Notes under the pieces: generated by a model
What the model was told of the DNA's origin: nothing
Database searches by the model: none
The model's input: the letters and a program-made list of their open reading frames with translations, nothing else
Part shown: one piece after another, positions 1-9,950 of the stretch
Numbering within the stretch: position 1 is the first letter of the stretch
Layout of the letters: the number at the start of each line of letters is the position of its first letter
Assembly: GCA_947359465.1 (NCBI GenBank)
Contig: OX375873.1
Coordinates: 139,063,916-139,127,915, forward strand
Length of the DNA stretch: 64,000 nt
Origin: Metellina segmentata
Taxonomy: Eukaryota > Arthropoda > Arachnida > Araneae > Tetragnathidae
Direction of reading: 5' to 3'
Made by a program: the position numbers and the translations under genes

Positions 1-160
1 GTTATATACATTATTGTATATCTCAAAGGAGCGGTGAGTCATCAAAAAGAGCTAGCTCTTTTTAGTGAGTGAGCGGTTCCGATCCGATCCCTGAAAAGAG
101 TCATTTTCCCCATCACTACTCTGTCGTTGAATTGGATATGGCCTCCTGTTGCTTGCTTCG

Positions 161-409
161 TTACGTAATTGCACTTCCACCGAAGAAAGAAACTACACCT
201 CTGTGAGACCTGAATGTTTCTGCACAGCTGTTATCTGCATCACTAAACAACATCAGGCCTCTGTCATCTTCATTATTGTACACAATGCTTTGTCCAATGG
301 TATTGCAAAGGTATCTTAATGTTGTCTGCACGATTTCCCAATCAGTCTCTGTGGGGTTGTCCAATAGTAGGAGAGCTGATGACGAATTTTGGGAAGGTAC
401 TTTAGGCAC
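161..409 (-). pseudogene. Unrecognised transposon-type ORF remnant
   Basis: An 82-residue open frame that I cannot assign to a family. Its first ~13 residues lie inside the left arm of the long inverted repeat (371-602), so the arm includes coding-like DNA. The mirrored right arm (to 3222) encodes the same start on the plus strand and then diverges. Codon usage looks protein-like (few rare codons, mixed composition), but no domain motif is visible. It is probably a fragment of the mobile element that also carries the minus-strand pseudogene at 583-1279. Confidence 0.3.
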
Positions 410-602
410 TATGAAATTGTAAAATAGTAGAAATTCAATGTTAGTTGAATAGGGAATCGAGGGTAGGGAACGCCGTTTGCGGTTATTTCGCTACTGCGCA
501 GCATAGGATATTTGCAAAAAAATCATCCCAGCGAGTATCCTTTAGGCACTTAGAAATTTTTTTAATCTCTTTATTTTAGCATTCACATAGAATGTAGAAA
601 TA
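371..602 (+). repeat. Left arm of long inverted repeat
   Basis: This ~230-bp arm is the imperfect reverse complement of 2995-3222. The matching begins at GAGAGCTGATGACG on the outside and runs through a cross-shaped block (CTTTAGGCACT, AATCATCCCAGCGAG) to the AGCATTC..GAATGTAGAAATAA inner edge. Arms this long around a 2.4-kb core indicate a DNA transposon with long termini or an inverted duplication. No clear target-site duplication was found. Confidence 0.7.
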
Positions 603-1279
603 ATGGCGATAGGCTACTTGGAAACCGTAAATGTGCATTTCGCCAAATGCTTGAAATGAATTGAGAGCGTAAGAGTTGTTGGTGTAACTCAGCTTTACAC
701 GGAGGTAAATTTGATGCATCGTAGCTTTTCAAAAAAATTTTGAACGGTTCATTAGCGTTATGAGCTTTATAAGTTGAACAAAATTTATGGAATCTAGCAG
801 TTTTAATATCGGTTAAATTTTTGAAACCATAAATTTTACACACAAATTTTTCTAATACCGTAAACGTTTCGTATAGTAAGCCTGGCGCATGGGCTGCTTC
901 AAGATAGGTAAAAGCTTTTTGGTAATTTCCGTTAAATTTTAATATTTAAAATGACTTTTTCTTTCCTTTTTTGAAAAAAGAAGGGTTGCAATCCGTAGTG
1001 GCATGAAACCCAGGCAAGCTGGAACACACAGATGGTCCTAATTCAGTAGACTATTGTGATATGTTTATAAACCCTTTTTTAATTCCGTTGCCATACTCCA
1101 TGACAACTGTCAGACTGCAGATGATCCATATTGCCGAGCATTATAATTAAAACATCTGTATCGCAAGATTTAATTAGGACGCTAGTGGCAAAATCATTAT
1201 TAATTTTACACACATGATATACAATTTTTGTGTCCGCTTCCTCGTGATCGTCACAAGACAATTCAACATTTTTTGCCAT
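583..1279 (-). pseudogene. Decayed ORF of the HEEADTK repeat-protein family
   Basis: Read on the minus strand, three pieces follow one another. The first is a segment with DHEEADTKIVYH and SCDTDVLIIMLGN (1279-~1090). The second is a segment with ALPGFHA-like and DCNPSFFKKGKKKSF motifs (~1090-845). The third is KIYGFKNLTDIKTARF followed by ASNLPP and IWRNA (843-583). I know these blocks as one protein family found in many copies in arthropod and other invertebrate genomes; its biochemical role is unknown to me. The copy is dead: one frameshift lies near 1085-1095 and at least two in-frame stops lie in the middle piece. It sits inside the inverted-repeat composite 371-3222, which is the likely mobile carrier. 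Family assignment is from memory of repeated motifs. Confidence 0.6.
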
Positions 1280-1930
1280 AATTACAGTGTTATTTTCAAT
1301 CCTCTAAGAGTAACACTGATCATAACTTAAATTAATTATTGTGTTACCAAAAAATGGCGCCATTTCTGGTGTAGTTCAATGGTCTATTAAAATTCTTACG
1401 AGAGCCTTCTTGAATTTATTGTTTTTTAGCTCTTTACTGAAATCTGTTGCACGTTCTTGCATCGGACCGGTAATTTTAAAATCCGTATTGTTTTCTTCAT
1501 TCCGTAGTGCACGTTCGTCACTTTAGCAAATTTCAAGCCGGTTTTTTGCCGAATTTTTAAAATGTCTTTGCATTGTGCTAGTCTTTCTTCGTTAAAAATA
1601 ATCACTTTATCATTATTGTTTTTTTAACAAATTACACAACTCAAAGTGTTTAGTTCCATTGTAAATTAATGATATATAACATATAAAATACGTAGTCTCT
1701 ATAAAAAAAATTATCTCTATAATAATTGATTATTTCCATGTATACATAGTTATATACATGTGCATATGTCAATACTTAAAATGTTAATAACACAACTAGA
1801 TTTTAAAAAACCTCAAAAAACAGATTGACAATGAACTTAAAATAATTTTCAGCGTGGTCACATTTTCGTGAAAAAAAAAATAAACTTCTCCAAAATGCTT
1901 TGCAAGCAGCCTGAGCTGTACAATAAACTA

Positions 1931-2260
1931 GAGTCACGTGGTTACTCAGCAATCAATCACACACCGGCAAGCCAGGGCCCTGGCAGCTGCCGGCATCCAG
2001 CTGATACTTATGTAAAATCTTTATTTGCGTCGGGTAGTTATTTAAAACCGTCGTATTCGTCTGGCTTTTTGTTACATATTTTCAATAATAATTAATAAAC
2101 ATGCTATAAAAATTTCAGAGTGCCTAGAGAATAATTTTTACGTACATTATAATACAAGTTCGGGGCAGTCGGGTTATACTTTAAAACCGAGTCCGAGAGT
2201 TTTATTTCTGGATTCTATGAATCAAACAGTCCGAGAGTTTTATTTCTGGATTCTATGAAT
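1931..2260 (+). repeat. Direct repeat copy 1 (composite interior)
   Basis: Matches 2704-3018 at an offset of about 773-786 bases; both contain GAGTCACGTGGTT, CTTATGTAAAATCTTTATTT and the AGTCGGGTT..ACTTTAAAACCG block. Its end (2190-2260) holds a further ~38-bp tandem duplication of GTCCGAGAGTTTTATTTC. Confidence 0.75.
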
Positions 2261-2703
2261 GCTAAAATACCACTGCGGTAACGTAGCCCAACTATGCACA
2301 CATAACCGCGAAATGACGCACGAATTCATTTCGCGCCATTTGCGATAAATATCCTATCGTAAGAAACGTATTTATTTTGCTTACTTGGTGTAAAAAAAAG
2401 TATATTTTGTAGCAAAATAGACGTTACTGGATACAATCATTTATAAATTATTATTTGCATTCCACTTGTTTAAGAAAACAAGCTAATTCAGAACGGAGAC
2501 TCCTGTGCGGCGCCGTGGGGAACTGCGGTACAAATTTCACGTAAGTAGGACGTGCGTCGCCCCAGCAGCGCTGGAGGCATGTGTGCACTGCTCCATTGGA
2601 TCTAATGTATTTCAGACCGCACTTGCGTTGCGGTAGCGGCGCCGCACGTTGAAAAACCGAATGTGTGCACCGGGCTAAGTAGCTCGAGCTGCACATCAAA
2701 CTC

Positions 2704-3018
2704 GAGTCACGTGGTTCCTCCGCAATCAAGCGCTGACCGGCGAGCCAAGGCATTGCCTTCTAGGGTAGCCAGTTCCCCGGCAGCTGCCGATACTTATGTA
2801 AAATCTTTATTTGCGTCGGGTTATTATTTAAAACCGCCGTTTTCGTCTGGCGTTTTGCACATATTTTCAATAGTAATTAATAAAAATGCTATAAAAATTT
2901 TAGAGTGCCTAAAGAATATTTTTTGCGTTCAATATAATACAAGTTCGGTGCAGTCGGGTTGTACTTTAAAACCGTCCAAACAGTCTGGGAGTTTTATTTC
3001 TACATTCTATGAATGCTA
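2704..3018 (+). repeat. Direct repeat copy 2 (composite interior)
   Basis: Second copy of the 1931-2260 unit. It is preceded at ~2500-2690 by a CpG-rich stretch (GCGGCGCCGCACG) that differs sharply in composition from its surroundings and may be an internal promoter or an older terminus. The two direct copies sit just inside the right arm of the long inverted repeat. Confidence 0.75.
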
Positions 3019-3222
3019 AAATAAGAGATTAAAAAAATTTCTAAGTGCCTAAAGGATACTCGCTGGGATGAATTTTTTGCAAATATCCTATGCTGCACAG
3101 TAGCGAAATAACCGCAAACGGCGTTCCCGACCTTCGATTCCCTATTCAACTAACATTGAATTTCTATTATTTTACAATTTCATAGTGCTCAAGTACCTTC
3201 CCAAAATTCGTCATCAGCTCTC
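2995..3222 (-). repeat. Right arm of long inverted repeat
   Basis: Reverse-complement partner of 371-602 with a few indels and substitutions. It abuts the inner direct repeat copy that ends near 3018. Outside it lies ~110 bp of unassigned DNA and then the Gypsy integrase fragment at 3331. Confidence 0.7.
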
Positions 3223-3330
3223 GGACTACAACTTACGAGACACTAAACTCACTGCGTAAGCAGTATCTGGTCGAGTCCCCATTGCCATGGCAACTGCTGA
3301 TCGGTATAGAATTTCACTGCTTTACCGGGC

Positions 3331-4062
3331 ATGAAAAAAAAAATTACTGAATTTGTCCTGACTTGCAAGGGTTGTCAGCTTCGGAAAATGGAAAAGATTG
3401 TAGAAAAAGCTCCAATCACACCAGTAGTTCGTTTGGAGCTGCCTTTTGAAGCTGTCAATATTGATGTTGTTGCACCGATTGAGCTACTATCCAGTAGAGG
3501 ACACAAAGAAATTCTCTGTATGATGGACTAGCACAGTCGTTGGCCTGAAGCAGTACCTCTTAGGTCATTTTCAGCCAAGGCGGCATGCGACGCTTTGCTA
3601 CAAATATTCCCGAGAACTGGTGTACCCAAAATTGTCGCGAGTGACCAGGGAACAAATTTTAAATCGTCCCTAACACAAGAGTTTTTGAAAATAATTGGAT
3701 CGTCCAAGGTTTTCTTGTCCTGGTTACCCATCTAGCAACAGCTTGATTGAGCAATGAAACATAGTGTTGAAGGAAATGCTTCATGACGCAATTAGAGAAG
3801 ATCCGAGAAGTTGTGATCAGCAACTACCCTTCCTGTTCGCTAATCGAGAAGTGTCGAACACGACTACGGGAGTTTACCCTTTTCAACTTCTGTATGGCAG
3901 AGAAGCTCGAGGTCCGCTCTCAGTTCTCAAATCCTCCTGGGCTGGTGAGATACATCTACCAACAAACATCTCTCAGTCAACCGTCGATTATCTTTCAGAA
4001 ATGAATGTTAAAATGAAGAAAGCTGCTAAACGTGCATCTTTGACTGCTGCTCACAGACAAAA
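3331..4062 (+). pseudogene. Ty3/Gypsy integrase fragment, broken
   Basis: The reading holds a C-x2-C zinc-binding remnant (TCKGCQ), the first catalytic Asp in NIDVVAPI (codon 3463-3465), the second in SDQGTNF (3643-3645) and the Glu in NSLIEQ (3749-3751), so the D-D-E order is intact. It is not functional: there is a stop at 3529-3531, a frameshift near 3690-3712 and a stop at 3755-3757. Downstream the frame continues with LLYGREARGP, typical of the integrase C-terminal half. It ends abruptly at 4062, where a mariner has inserted. No protease or reverse transcriptase precedes it. Confidence 0.85.
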
Positions 4063-5398
4063 TACAAAGAGCATACCATAAAAACTGAAAGTGAATTTTT
4101 TACGTAGTGGCAATACCGCGAAACTAAAAAATAAAAATGCAGGCGATTTTTATCAAACTGTTAACTGTACAATTATAAATATTCTAAACGAAACAGACGA
4201 TTTTATTTTCCTAGTTTCGTGCTTGTTTAAAGAACTGTTTTTATTTGCCTCACAGAAATGGAGGTGAGTGATTCAAAGCTAAAAAACGAAATGAGTTCTG
4301 CCATAAAATTATGCTATCGTTTGGGCAAAACAGCTCCAGAAACAGTTAAGTTTATGAAAGAAGCTTACAAAGACAAATGTTTTGGCGAGTCTACGATTTT
4401 TAGATGGCATGGGGATTTAAAAAAAAGAACGTTTGTTTGCAGAACTAGTTCCTACGTCTGGCCAATGAGAAAGTGTTGTGAATGATCAAAATGTTAACAC
4501 TGTGTGGGTAATCTTTCAAGAAAATCGGCGAATGACATGTGAGGAGATAGCGGCATCAACTAACTTTTCGAAAACGTCGATACTTTGCATTCTACGCAAC
4601 AATTTACAGCTTCGTCATGTTTCTTCCAGATGGGTCCATCATCACCTTACTTAAAGAACAAATTTAAACAAGAATTCACCAATGTTGTGAGCGGAAACAG
4701 ATGCTTCAAAATGATCTAAATTTCTTAACAACTGTAATAACAGGTGATGAAACTTGGGTGCATCATTTTGATCCTCTTACCAAGTCCGCAAGATGTGTAT
4801 GGAACACACCAATTCTCCGCTTCCGAAAAAAATCTGACAAACCAAATCTGCTGGAAAGGTCATGATGATTTTTTTTTCTTTGATCATAAAGGTGTAATCT
4901 ATCAACTTGCTGTGTCTCCAAAAACTGCTGTGACTGGTGAATATTATATTTCAGTTTTGAAAACTTCGCGACAACACATATCGAGAAAGCGACATGAACA
5001 AGTAAGAAATTGGACCTACTACACGATAATGCTCGATCGCATGTCGCTAATTGTGTTCGGCAATATCTTAGTAAATGCAATATTAAAATCATGCCACATT
5101 CCCCTTACAATCCGGATCTCACACCATGCGATTTCTGGCTGTTTCCGACGTTGAAGAACAAGCTCCGTGGATGAAAATTTAATACAGATTCTGAAGTTAT
5201 TTCAGCAGTGCAGGGTTCTTTGAAGCAGCTTTCAGAAAAAGGCTTCTCTACTTGTTTTGAAAAGTGGGTTGAACGGTGGGACCGTTACATATCACCTGAG
5301 GGAAAGTATTTTGAAAATTAATGATGTATTTTTTTCTGTAAATATATTTCTTGAATTTTTATGATTTTACTCTCAGTTTTTATGGAACGCACTTTGTA
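4063..5398 (+). mobile_element. Full-length dead mariner element
   Basis: Imperfect ~30-bp terminal inverted repeats border the element: TACAAAGAGCATACCATAAA on the left and, in reverse complement, TACAAAGTGCGTTCCATAAA on the right. Both begin with the TA expected of the mariner target site. The 1.34-kb length is canonical for mariner. It lies between a Gypsy integrase fragment (left) and a Gypsy RNase H fragment (right), so it inserted into Gypsy DNA. The transposase within is a pseudogene. Confidence 0.9.
4258..5321 (+). pseudogene. mariner transposase pseudogene (DD34D)
   Basis: The N-terminal helix-turn-helix half is seen in IKLCYRLGKTAPETVKFM and STIFRWHGDL (4258-4485). The catalytic motifs follow: TGDETWVHHFD near 4742, LLHDNARSHVA near 5015 and PDLTPCDFWLF near 5115. 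Thirty-four residues separate the second and third Asp, the DD34D spacing of true mariners. Reading must change frame several times and cross stops; the last frame ends at the TAA 5319-5321. All three acidic residues survive, but the protein cannot be made from this copy. Confidence 0.92.
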
Positions 5399-5404
5399 CA
5401 TATT

Positions 5405-5640
5405 GTGGTATGATCTATCCAATTGCTTATGTCAGTCAGAAACTGATCAATGCACAGCATTCTTGGTCTACAATTAAACGAGAGGCATTTGCCACCCTTT
5501 ACCCTGCTTTAAAAGTGCTCCTCAATCTTCCAAATTGCAAAGATAGGCTTTTGCACTACTAAAGTATAATATTACTATAAAATATTGCTCTGGTACAAAA
5601 ACGCCTCATGCTGATGCACTCTTACGCTTATTGTGAAAAG
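5405..5640 (+). pseudogene. Ty3/Gypsy RNase H scrap
   Basis: One frame reads MIYPIAYVSQKL then STIKREAFATLYPALK, the RNase H mid-region that normally follows reverse transcriptase. A later block reads GTKTPHADALLRL, the usual RNase H end. The material between them is shortened and contains stops. In Gypsy elements RNase H precedes integrase. Here it lies downstream of the integrase piece, so the two are either different copies or a rearranged one, joined by the mariner at 4063-5398. Confidence 0.75.
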
Positions 5641-6121
5641 TGTAAACATTTTAACTATAAATTTGGATAAAGTAAAAAATAATTTCATTTCGATTTTCAG
5701 TGACATGCTTAGTTAGAATTCTGTTCTGAACTTTTTCTGTTCTAAAATGTATTTAAATTTCTAATAAGGGATTATATTTTTTTGAATTTATGAAATGTGA
5801 ATTTTTATAATTGGGACAATTTCATAGCCACAATAATTGTGTACATTATTTCTATTTGTATTATCAGTGTGTATTATTTGTTTACCTATATTGCTATATC
5901 ATACAAGAAGGTTTAGATTTATTTTGTGTTTAGAGTCAGGTAGTGTATATGTAAGAAATATTTTTTTTTTGGTTTTATTAATATGAATGTGTATTTGAAT
6001 TTCAATCTATTCAATATTTATGTATTAAAAATTTGAACAATTAGTACGGTAATTTTGGGTAGATAAGCAGCGTATCTGCCGGAGCGACATATCTGAAGGA
6101 ATTCGATTTTTTTTGTGGCCC
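5641..6121. other. AT-rich non-coding stretch
   Basis: No coding pattern or structured repeat was recognised. The stretch has long A/T runs and ends at a 29-bp tandem repeat. Confidence 0.5.
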
Positions 6122-6208
6122 GAAGACCAAGTTTTGTTGGACTCTTACCCAAAGATCAAGTTTTGTGGGACTCTTGCCCAAAGACCAAGTTTTGTGGGAC
6201 TCTTGCCC
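6122..6208 (+). repeat. 29-bp tandem repeat, three copies
   Basis: Three head-to-tail units of exactly 29 bases (AAAGACCAAGTTTTGTGGGA plus CTCTTGCCC) lie at 6122-6150, 6151-6179 and 6180-6208. Copies 2 and 3 differ at one base; copy 1 has a few more changes. An incomplete fourth start (AAAGATTTTGTCC) follows. Open frames over it are by-products of the repeat. Confidence 0.95.
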
Positions 6209-6839
6209 AAAGATTTTGTCCAATTTGTGTTTATATTTGTGCAATTATTATTTTAACCAAGATAATTTTATTTACATTGGAGCACTTGTTTTGTTTAGTC
6301 CAGAAGATGTTCCTTCATATTTTCACTGTGCTTCTGCCTCCTCCCTCGAAAAATTGGAGTTTTAAAGGGAAAAATTAAAAAAAATCTTTTTGTTTGTACA
6401 TACACATTAGCCACCTTTTTCGGTAGCTTCTCATAACTACGAATAATTTTTGAAAAAAGAAACATTTAATAAGCAAAGCAACAAATGTCACTTGTAAATA
6501 TTTAAATTTTTCCATGTGTTAAAATTTTCCATTTAAATTTTTCCATGTCTGTTCTTTCGCGTTGTTTCATCAATTAAGTCCAGGTGAAAACTTTTGTTTT
6601 CAAATTCTCAAGAACTGAAATAAAAACACACCGGTTAGAAAAACATCCGAATTTGGGACAGTGGGTGCACCATCCTGCATGAAGGTCATCGAATCAAGAC
6701 ATCTTCGTTGCTGCAGTTGTGGAACCACGAAGTTGCGTAGCATATCGCGGCATACCTGTGAGCATGGACGGAACAGGTCACTGGTTCACTTTCCTCTTAA
6801 AAGTAAAGACCGACGACAAAAGATGCCGTAAAGCTGCAC

Positions 6840-6970
6840 CACACTGTGACTTTTGGCGAATGGAGAGGCTTCTGCAATGTGGGGTTCCCTCATTCCTATC
6901 TAAAACATTTCATTTTCCCACAGGTGACAATGGAAAGCCACATGCGCATATTCCCCTGTGTATCTGAAGT
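6840..6970 (+). repeat. Degenerate 68-bp-type repeat, outlying cluster
   Basis: Contains TTCCCTCATTCCTATCTAAA and GCGCATATTCCCCTGTGTAT, both also present in the main cluster at 8205-8600. It therefore belongs to the same repeat family, about 1.4 kb away. Confidence 0.7.
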
Positions 6971-8200
6971 GTGACAGGGGTGAAATTTAAATATTTGATG
7001 CAGGATTTTCCATATTGATGTATAAGGTATATCCGTTTGCCGGGATATGGCCCGTGCACTGCGTACCCTGCACATTCGTTATCTCCTGTTCCACACTAGC
7101 AGTTGCAACTTCAACTTCTTGCTCACTGACCGCTCTGAGTCCCCGGCCTGTTTGTCGTGCTAGAGTTTCGGTACTTTCAAATCGTTCAATCGTGTTTTTT
7201 TTAAGTTTGTTATCCTCCATCGGTCTCTTTCGTAACTTCTTCACCGCCGAAATTCACGAAAAGCACATTAGCAGTCCTGTTCCACTTATAATAAAACTCG
7301 ACTAACAAAGCGCAGTCACGTAAAATAAGAGCCATCCAAAGGAACTATGTTGTTCAACTCCGAATAATTAGAATTCTCCTAACCTTTTCTTTTATCCACT
7401 AAACTTTACGTTTCGTCCAGTAAATTATTCGCTAGACGGCTCCTCTGAACACGTTCATTTTTGATAACCCGGTAGATGGCAGCACAGGAGTCGCCTTCAT
7501 CATTTGACAGTGGCTCAAAATGATGCGGTTTCCTCGAATCAAAGAACAGAGTAGTATATTCTAGGAAGAAAAACTCTGAATCGGTTGTCTGGTTAATTAA
7601 AATGCAAACATTCTATCAAAATGCGTGAAAAGGATAAAATCTCTTGCAGTTCAAGCATTAAGGAGGCGAATATATCGTAAAATAGTGACCAATTCGAAGC
7701 TTTGTCCGTTTAATTTGTTTTGGTTCGTCTAATATAAATCCAATTTTATTCATATCGAAAAAATGAGATTAAAATTTTGGGAGGTCGCTAGTTTAAATTC
7801 AAGTTCCTTTTAATAAAGTATAACCAGATAACCACCTGAAGGGCCCCCGAGCCTGTCCTTTTAAGGGACTTATCAATTGTATGTTCAGTCATAAGTACTT
7901 CATTAAAAGCAAAAAAAAAATTTGAAAATTTAGAGTGGGGATTTTGGAAGGAAAAAAAATCCCCATTGTGGTAAAACAACCCCTTTTGCAGAAGGGATTG
8001 CCCACTGGAGCGTACGTTAACCAAAAATAATGCTACCAAAAACAAAACAAATGAAAGAAAAAAAAAAGAGGTAGTAATTTTAAAGACAAAAGTTACTGCT
8101 GCAAGATCATGTCCATACTACAGCAGGAAATGCAACAGTAAAAGTAGTCTATATTTCTATTTTTGTGTATAATTCATGTGTGTAATTGTACTACATGTAT
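6971..8200. other. Non-coding stretch without recognised genes
   Basis: I see no exon-like sequence. Short frames at 7015-7305 and 6987-7244 oppose each other and have no motif. A-rich runs occur near 7910-7960 and 8055. Confidence 0.4.
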
Positions 8201-8204
8201 CAGT

Positions 8205-8600
8205 GGCAATGCCCCATGGTAGTCTTCCATCTTTTCTTATCTGAAGCACGTGCGATTGTCCCATGCATGGCAGAGAAATGTCCCATGAGCGTCTTTCCTC
8301 ACTCTTATCTGAAGCACGTCTGACTGTCACACATGTGGCAAGGAAAGTTCCATGTGTGGACTTCCCTCATTCCTATCTAAAACATCTGTGCCCTACATGT
8401 GATGCGCATATTCCCGTGTATCTGAAGTGTGATTGTCCTACACTTGACCGAGGAATGTCTCTCAGGAGCGTCTTCCCTCATTCATACCTAAAACATGAAT
8501 GGCATTGTCCCATACGTGGCAGTAAAATACCCCCCCTCACGTGTGTGTCGCTTCCTTCATTCTTATCTTAAACGTGTGATTATCACATACGTACCAGTAC
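8205..8600 (+). repeat. Degenerate ~68-bp tandem minisatellite
   Basis: The phrase TCTTATCTGAAGCACGT and its variants recur at about 8236, 8304, 8373, 8485 and 8563, spaced mostly 67-78 bases, with a half unit at 8419. The intervening text (TGTCCCATGCATGGCAG and variants) also recurs. It superficially spells Cys/His motifs, but the period is not the 84 bases of C2H2 fingers. Confidence 0.75.
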
Positions 8601-8749
8601 AATGTCTCCTTTCACTCATTCATTTCAACATGCTCAAATCCCAACGAACTTTTAAGACATATATTTTCGATCACGCTGAAATGTATATTTTAAAATCAAA
8701 TTGGAATTTCGAGAAAATTCTTCAAGGCAGCATTGTAAATGTGTGACCG

Positions 8750-9779
8750 CCAAGAAATAAAGAAACAATAGAAAAAACAATGAACAAATATAGATTTTAT
8801 CAGTTTTGTATACACAATTTCAAACAGATTTCCGTTTTGGATTTGGTACCTTCCACGTGATACACACTCACATATTCTCCACGCGATACGCTCACAATTA
8901 GCCGAATAGACAAGAATGTGCAGTACATGTAACAGCGATAGAGTCAGCTTTTAAGTACACCTTATTCTCGCTGAATAAACGTGCATACACCAAATCGGCT
9001 CCCGCGGAAGTCGGAAATGTGTTCAACAGATGTTATACATATACATTTCTTTTAACAGTAATACACAAACATACATTTTGTTCTCATAAATACATTAAAT
9101 AACATAACAAGTTCATTTCTGTTCCAACATTGCATAGCAGTTTCTATAAGAAAATACTGTTATTGCACGGTTTTGTGTGTTGCTTGCATAGAAATCAATC
9201 TTATATGACGAAGGTTTATTTTTAAATAAAAATGTAAAGCGTTATTCATCTCTCAGTGTAAATAAATCCAGAAACGCGTAACAGACGTTTGTAACAAAAG
9301 ATGAAACGCAGCTGCCGGTATGTTAAAAAACCTTCAGGAATGATGAGAGGACGCACATCGCATATTTTTAATGTCCAGGACAGAAAGAAACGCGTCTAAT
9401 TGACACAACTGAACACAATTTGAAAAACAGAGCAGTCACATACGTTATGAAGAATTATAAATTTAAAGTTCAGAAGTAACAGTTGGTACGTAATTTCGAC
9501 AGATCCGCCAGAGATCTTGATGTTAAATTTTACCAATTTACTTTTAATTTACTGGATAGTTTCCGTTTTAAAAATGCTGTTATTTAAATGTCAAAATATA
9601 TGTCAAGGTTACTATACATTTATATCTTTGATAAAAAATAGTACACATTTTAAAAGCTTTACACCTATAAAAGTGTTGGTAACTGTCTTTTACCAGATAA
9701 CATCCATTATGATAAGTTCAAGGTTAGTACAGATCATATTTGCTAGCGTCAAATTGTTATTGTATCACCTGGTTGTGTG
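8750..9779. other. AT-rich non-coding stretch
   Basis: Nothing recognisable on either strand; the 88-residue frame at 9517-9783 is hydrophobic AT-derived noise. Confidence 0.4.
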
Positions 9780-9950
9780 TTAATCCTCCGATTGGTTTGG
9801 GTGACGTATCTCGTCCATAACGATGTGACCAATGTTTGTCAATGACGAGATATATCGTCATCAAGATAATGACCATTTTTTGATGATGACGAGATCAAAA
9901 TCTGGTCAGTTTTCTTCTTGACAAGATACTTGTCAAAACAGGAAGGTTAA
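9780..9950. mobile_element. TTAA-flanked MITE (family M), copy 1
   Basis: A 171-bp segment bounded by TTAA on both sides. The termini read TTAATCCTCC on the left and, in reverse complement, TTAACCTTCC on the right. The interior has palindromic modules such as GACGAGATATATCGTC and ATGATGACGAGATC. TTAA duplication with short inverted ends is the piggyBac signature, so this looks like a piggyBac-mobilised non-autonomous element. Confidence 0.7.

Noticed and set aside
4744..5154. 136-codon plus-strand gene and its antisense partner
   Set aside because: Off-frame readings of the mariner transposase pseudogene, whose real motifs lie in other frames.
6122..6208. CRISPR-like or other prokaryotic array
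   Set aside because: Units are contiguous with no spacers, and the DNA is eukaryotic. The same holds for the arrays at 8205, 11696 and 57526.
8263..8571. C2H2 zinc-finger gene
   Set aside because: Cys/His strings come from a ~68-bp repeat. Spacing does not give C-x2-C..H-x3-H fingers with a 28-residue period.
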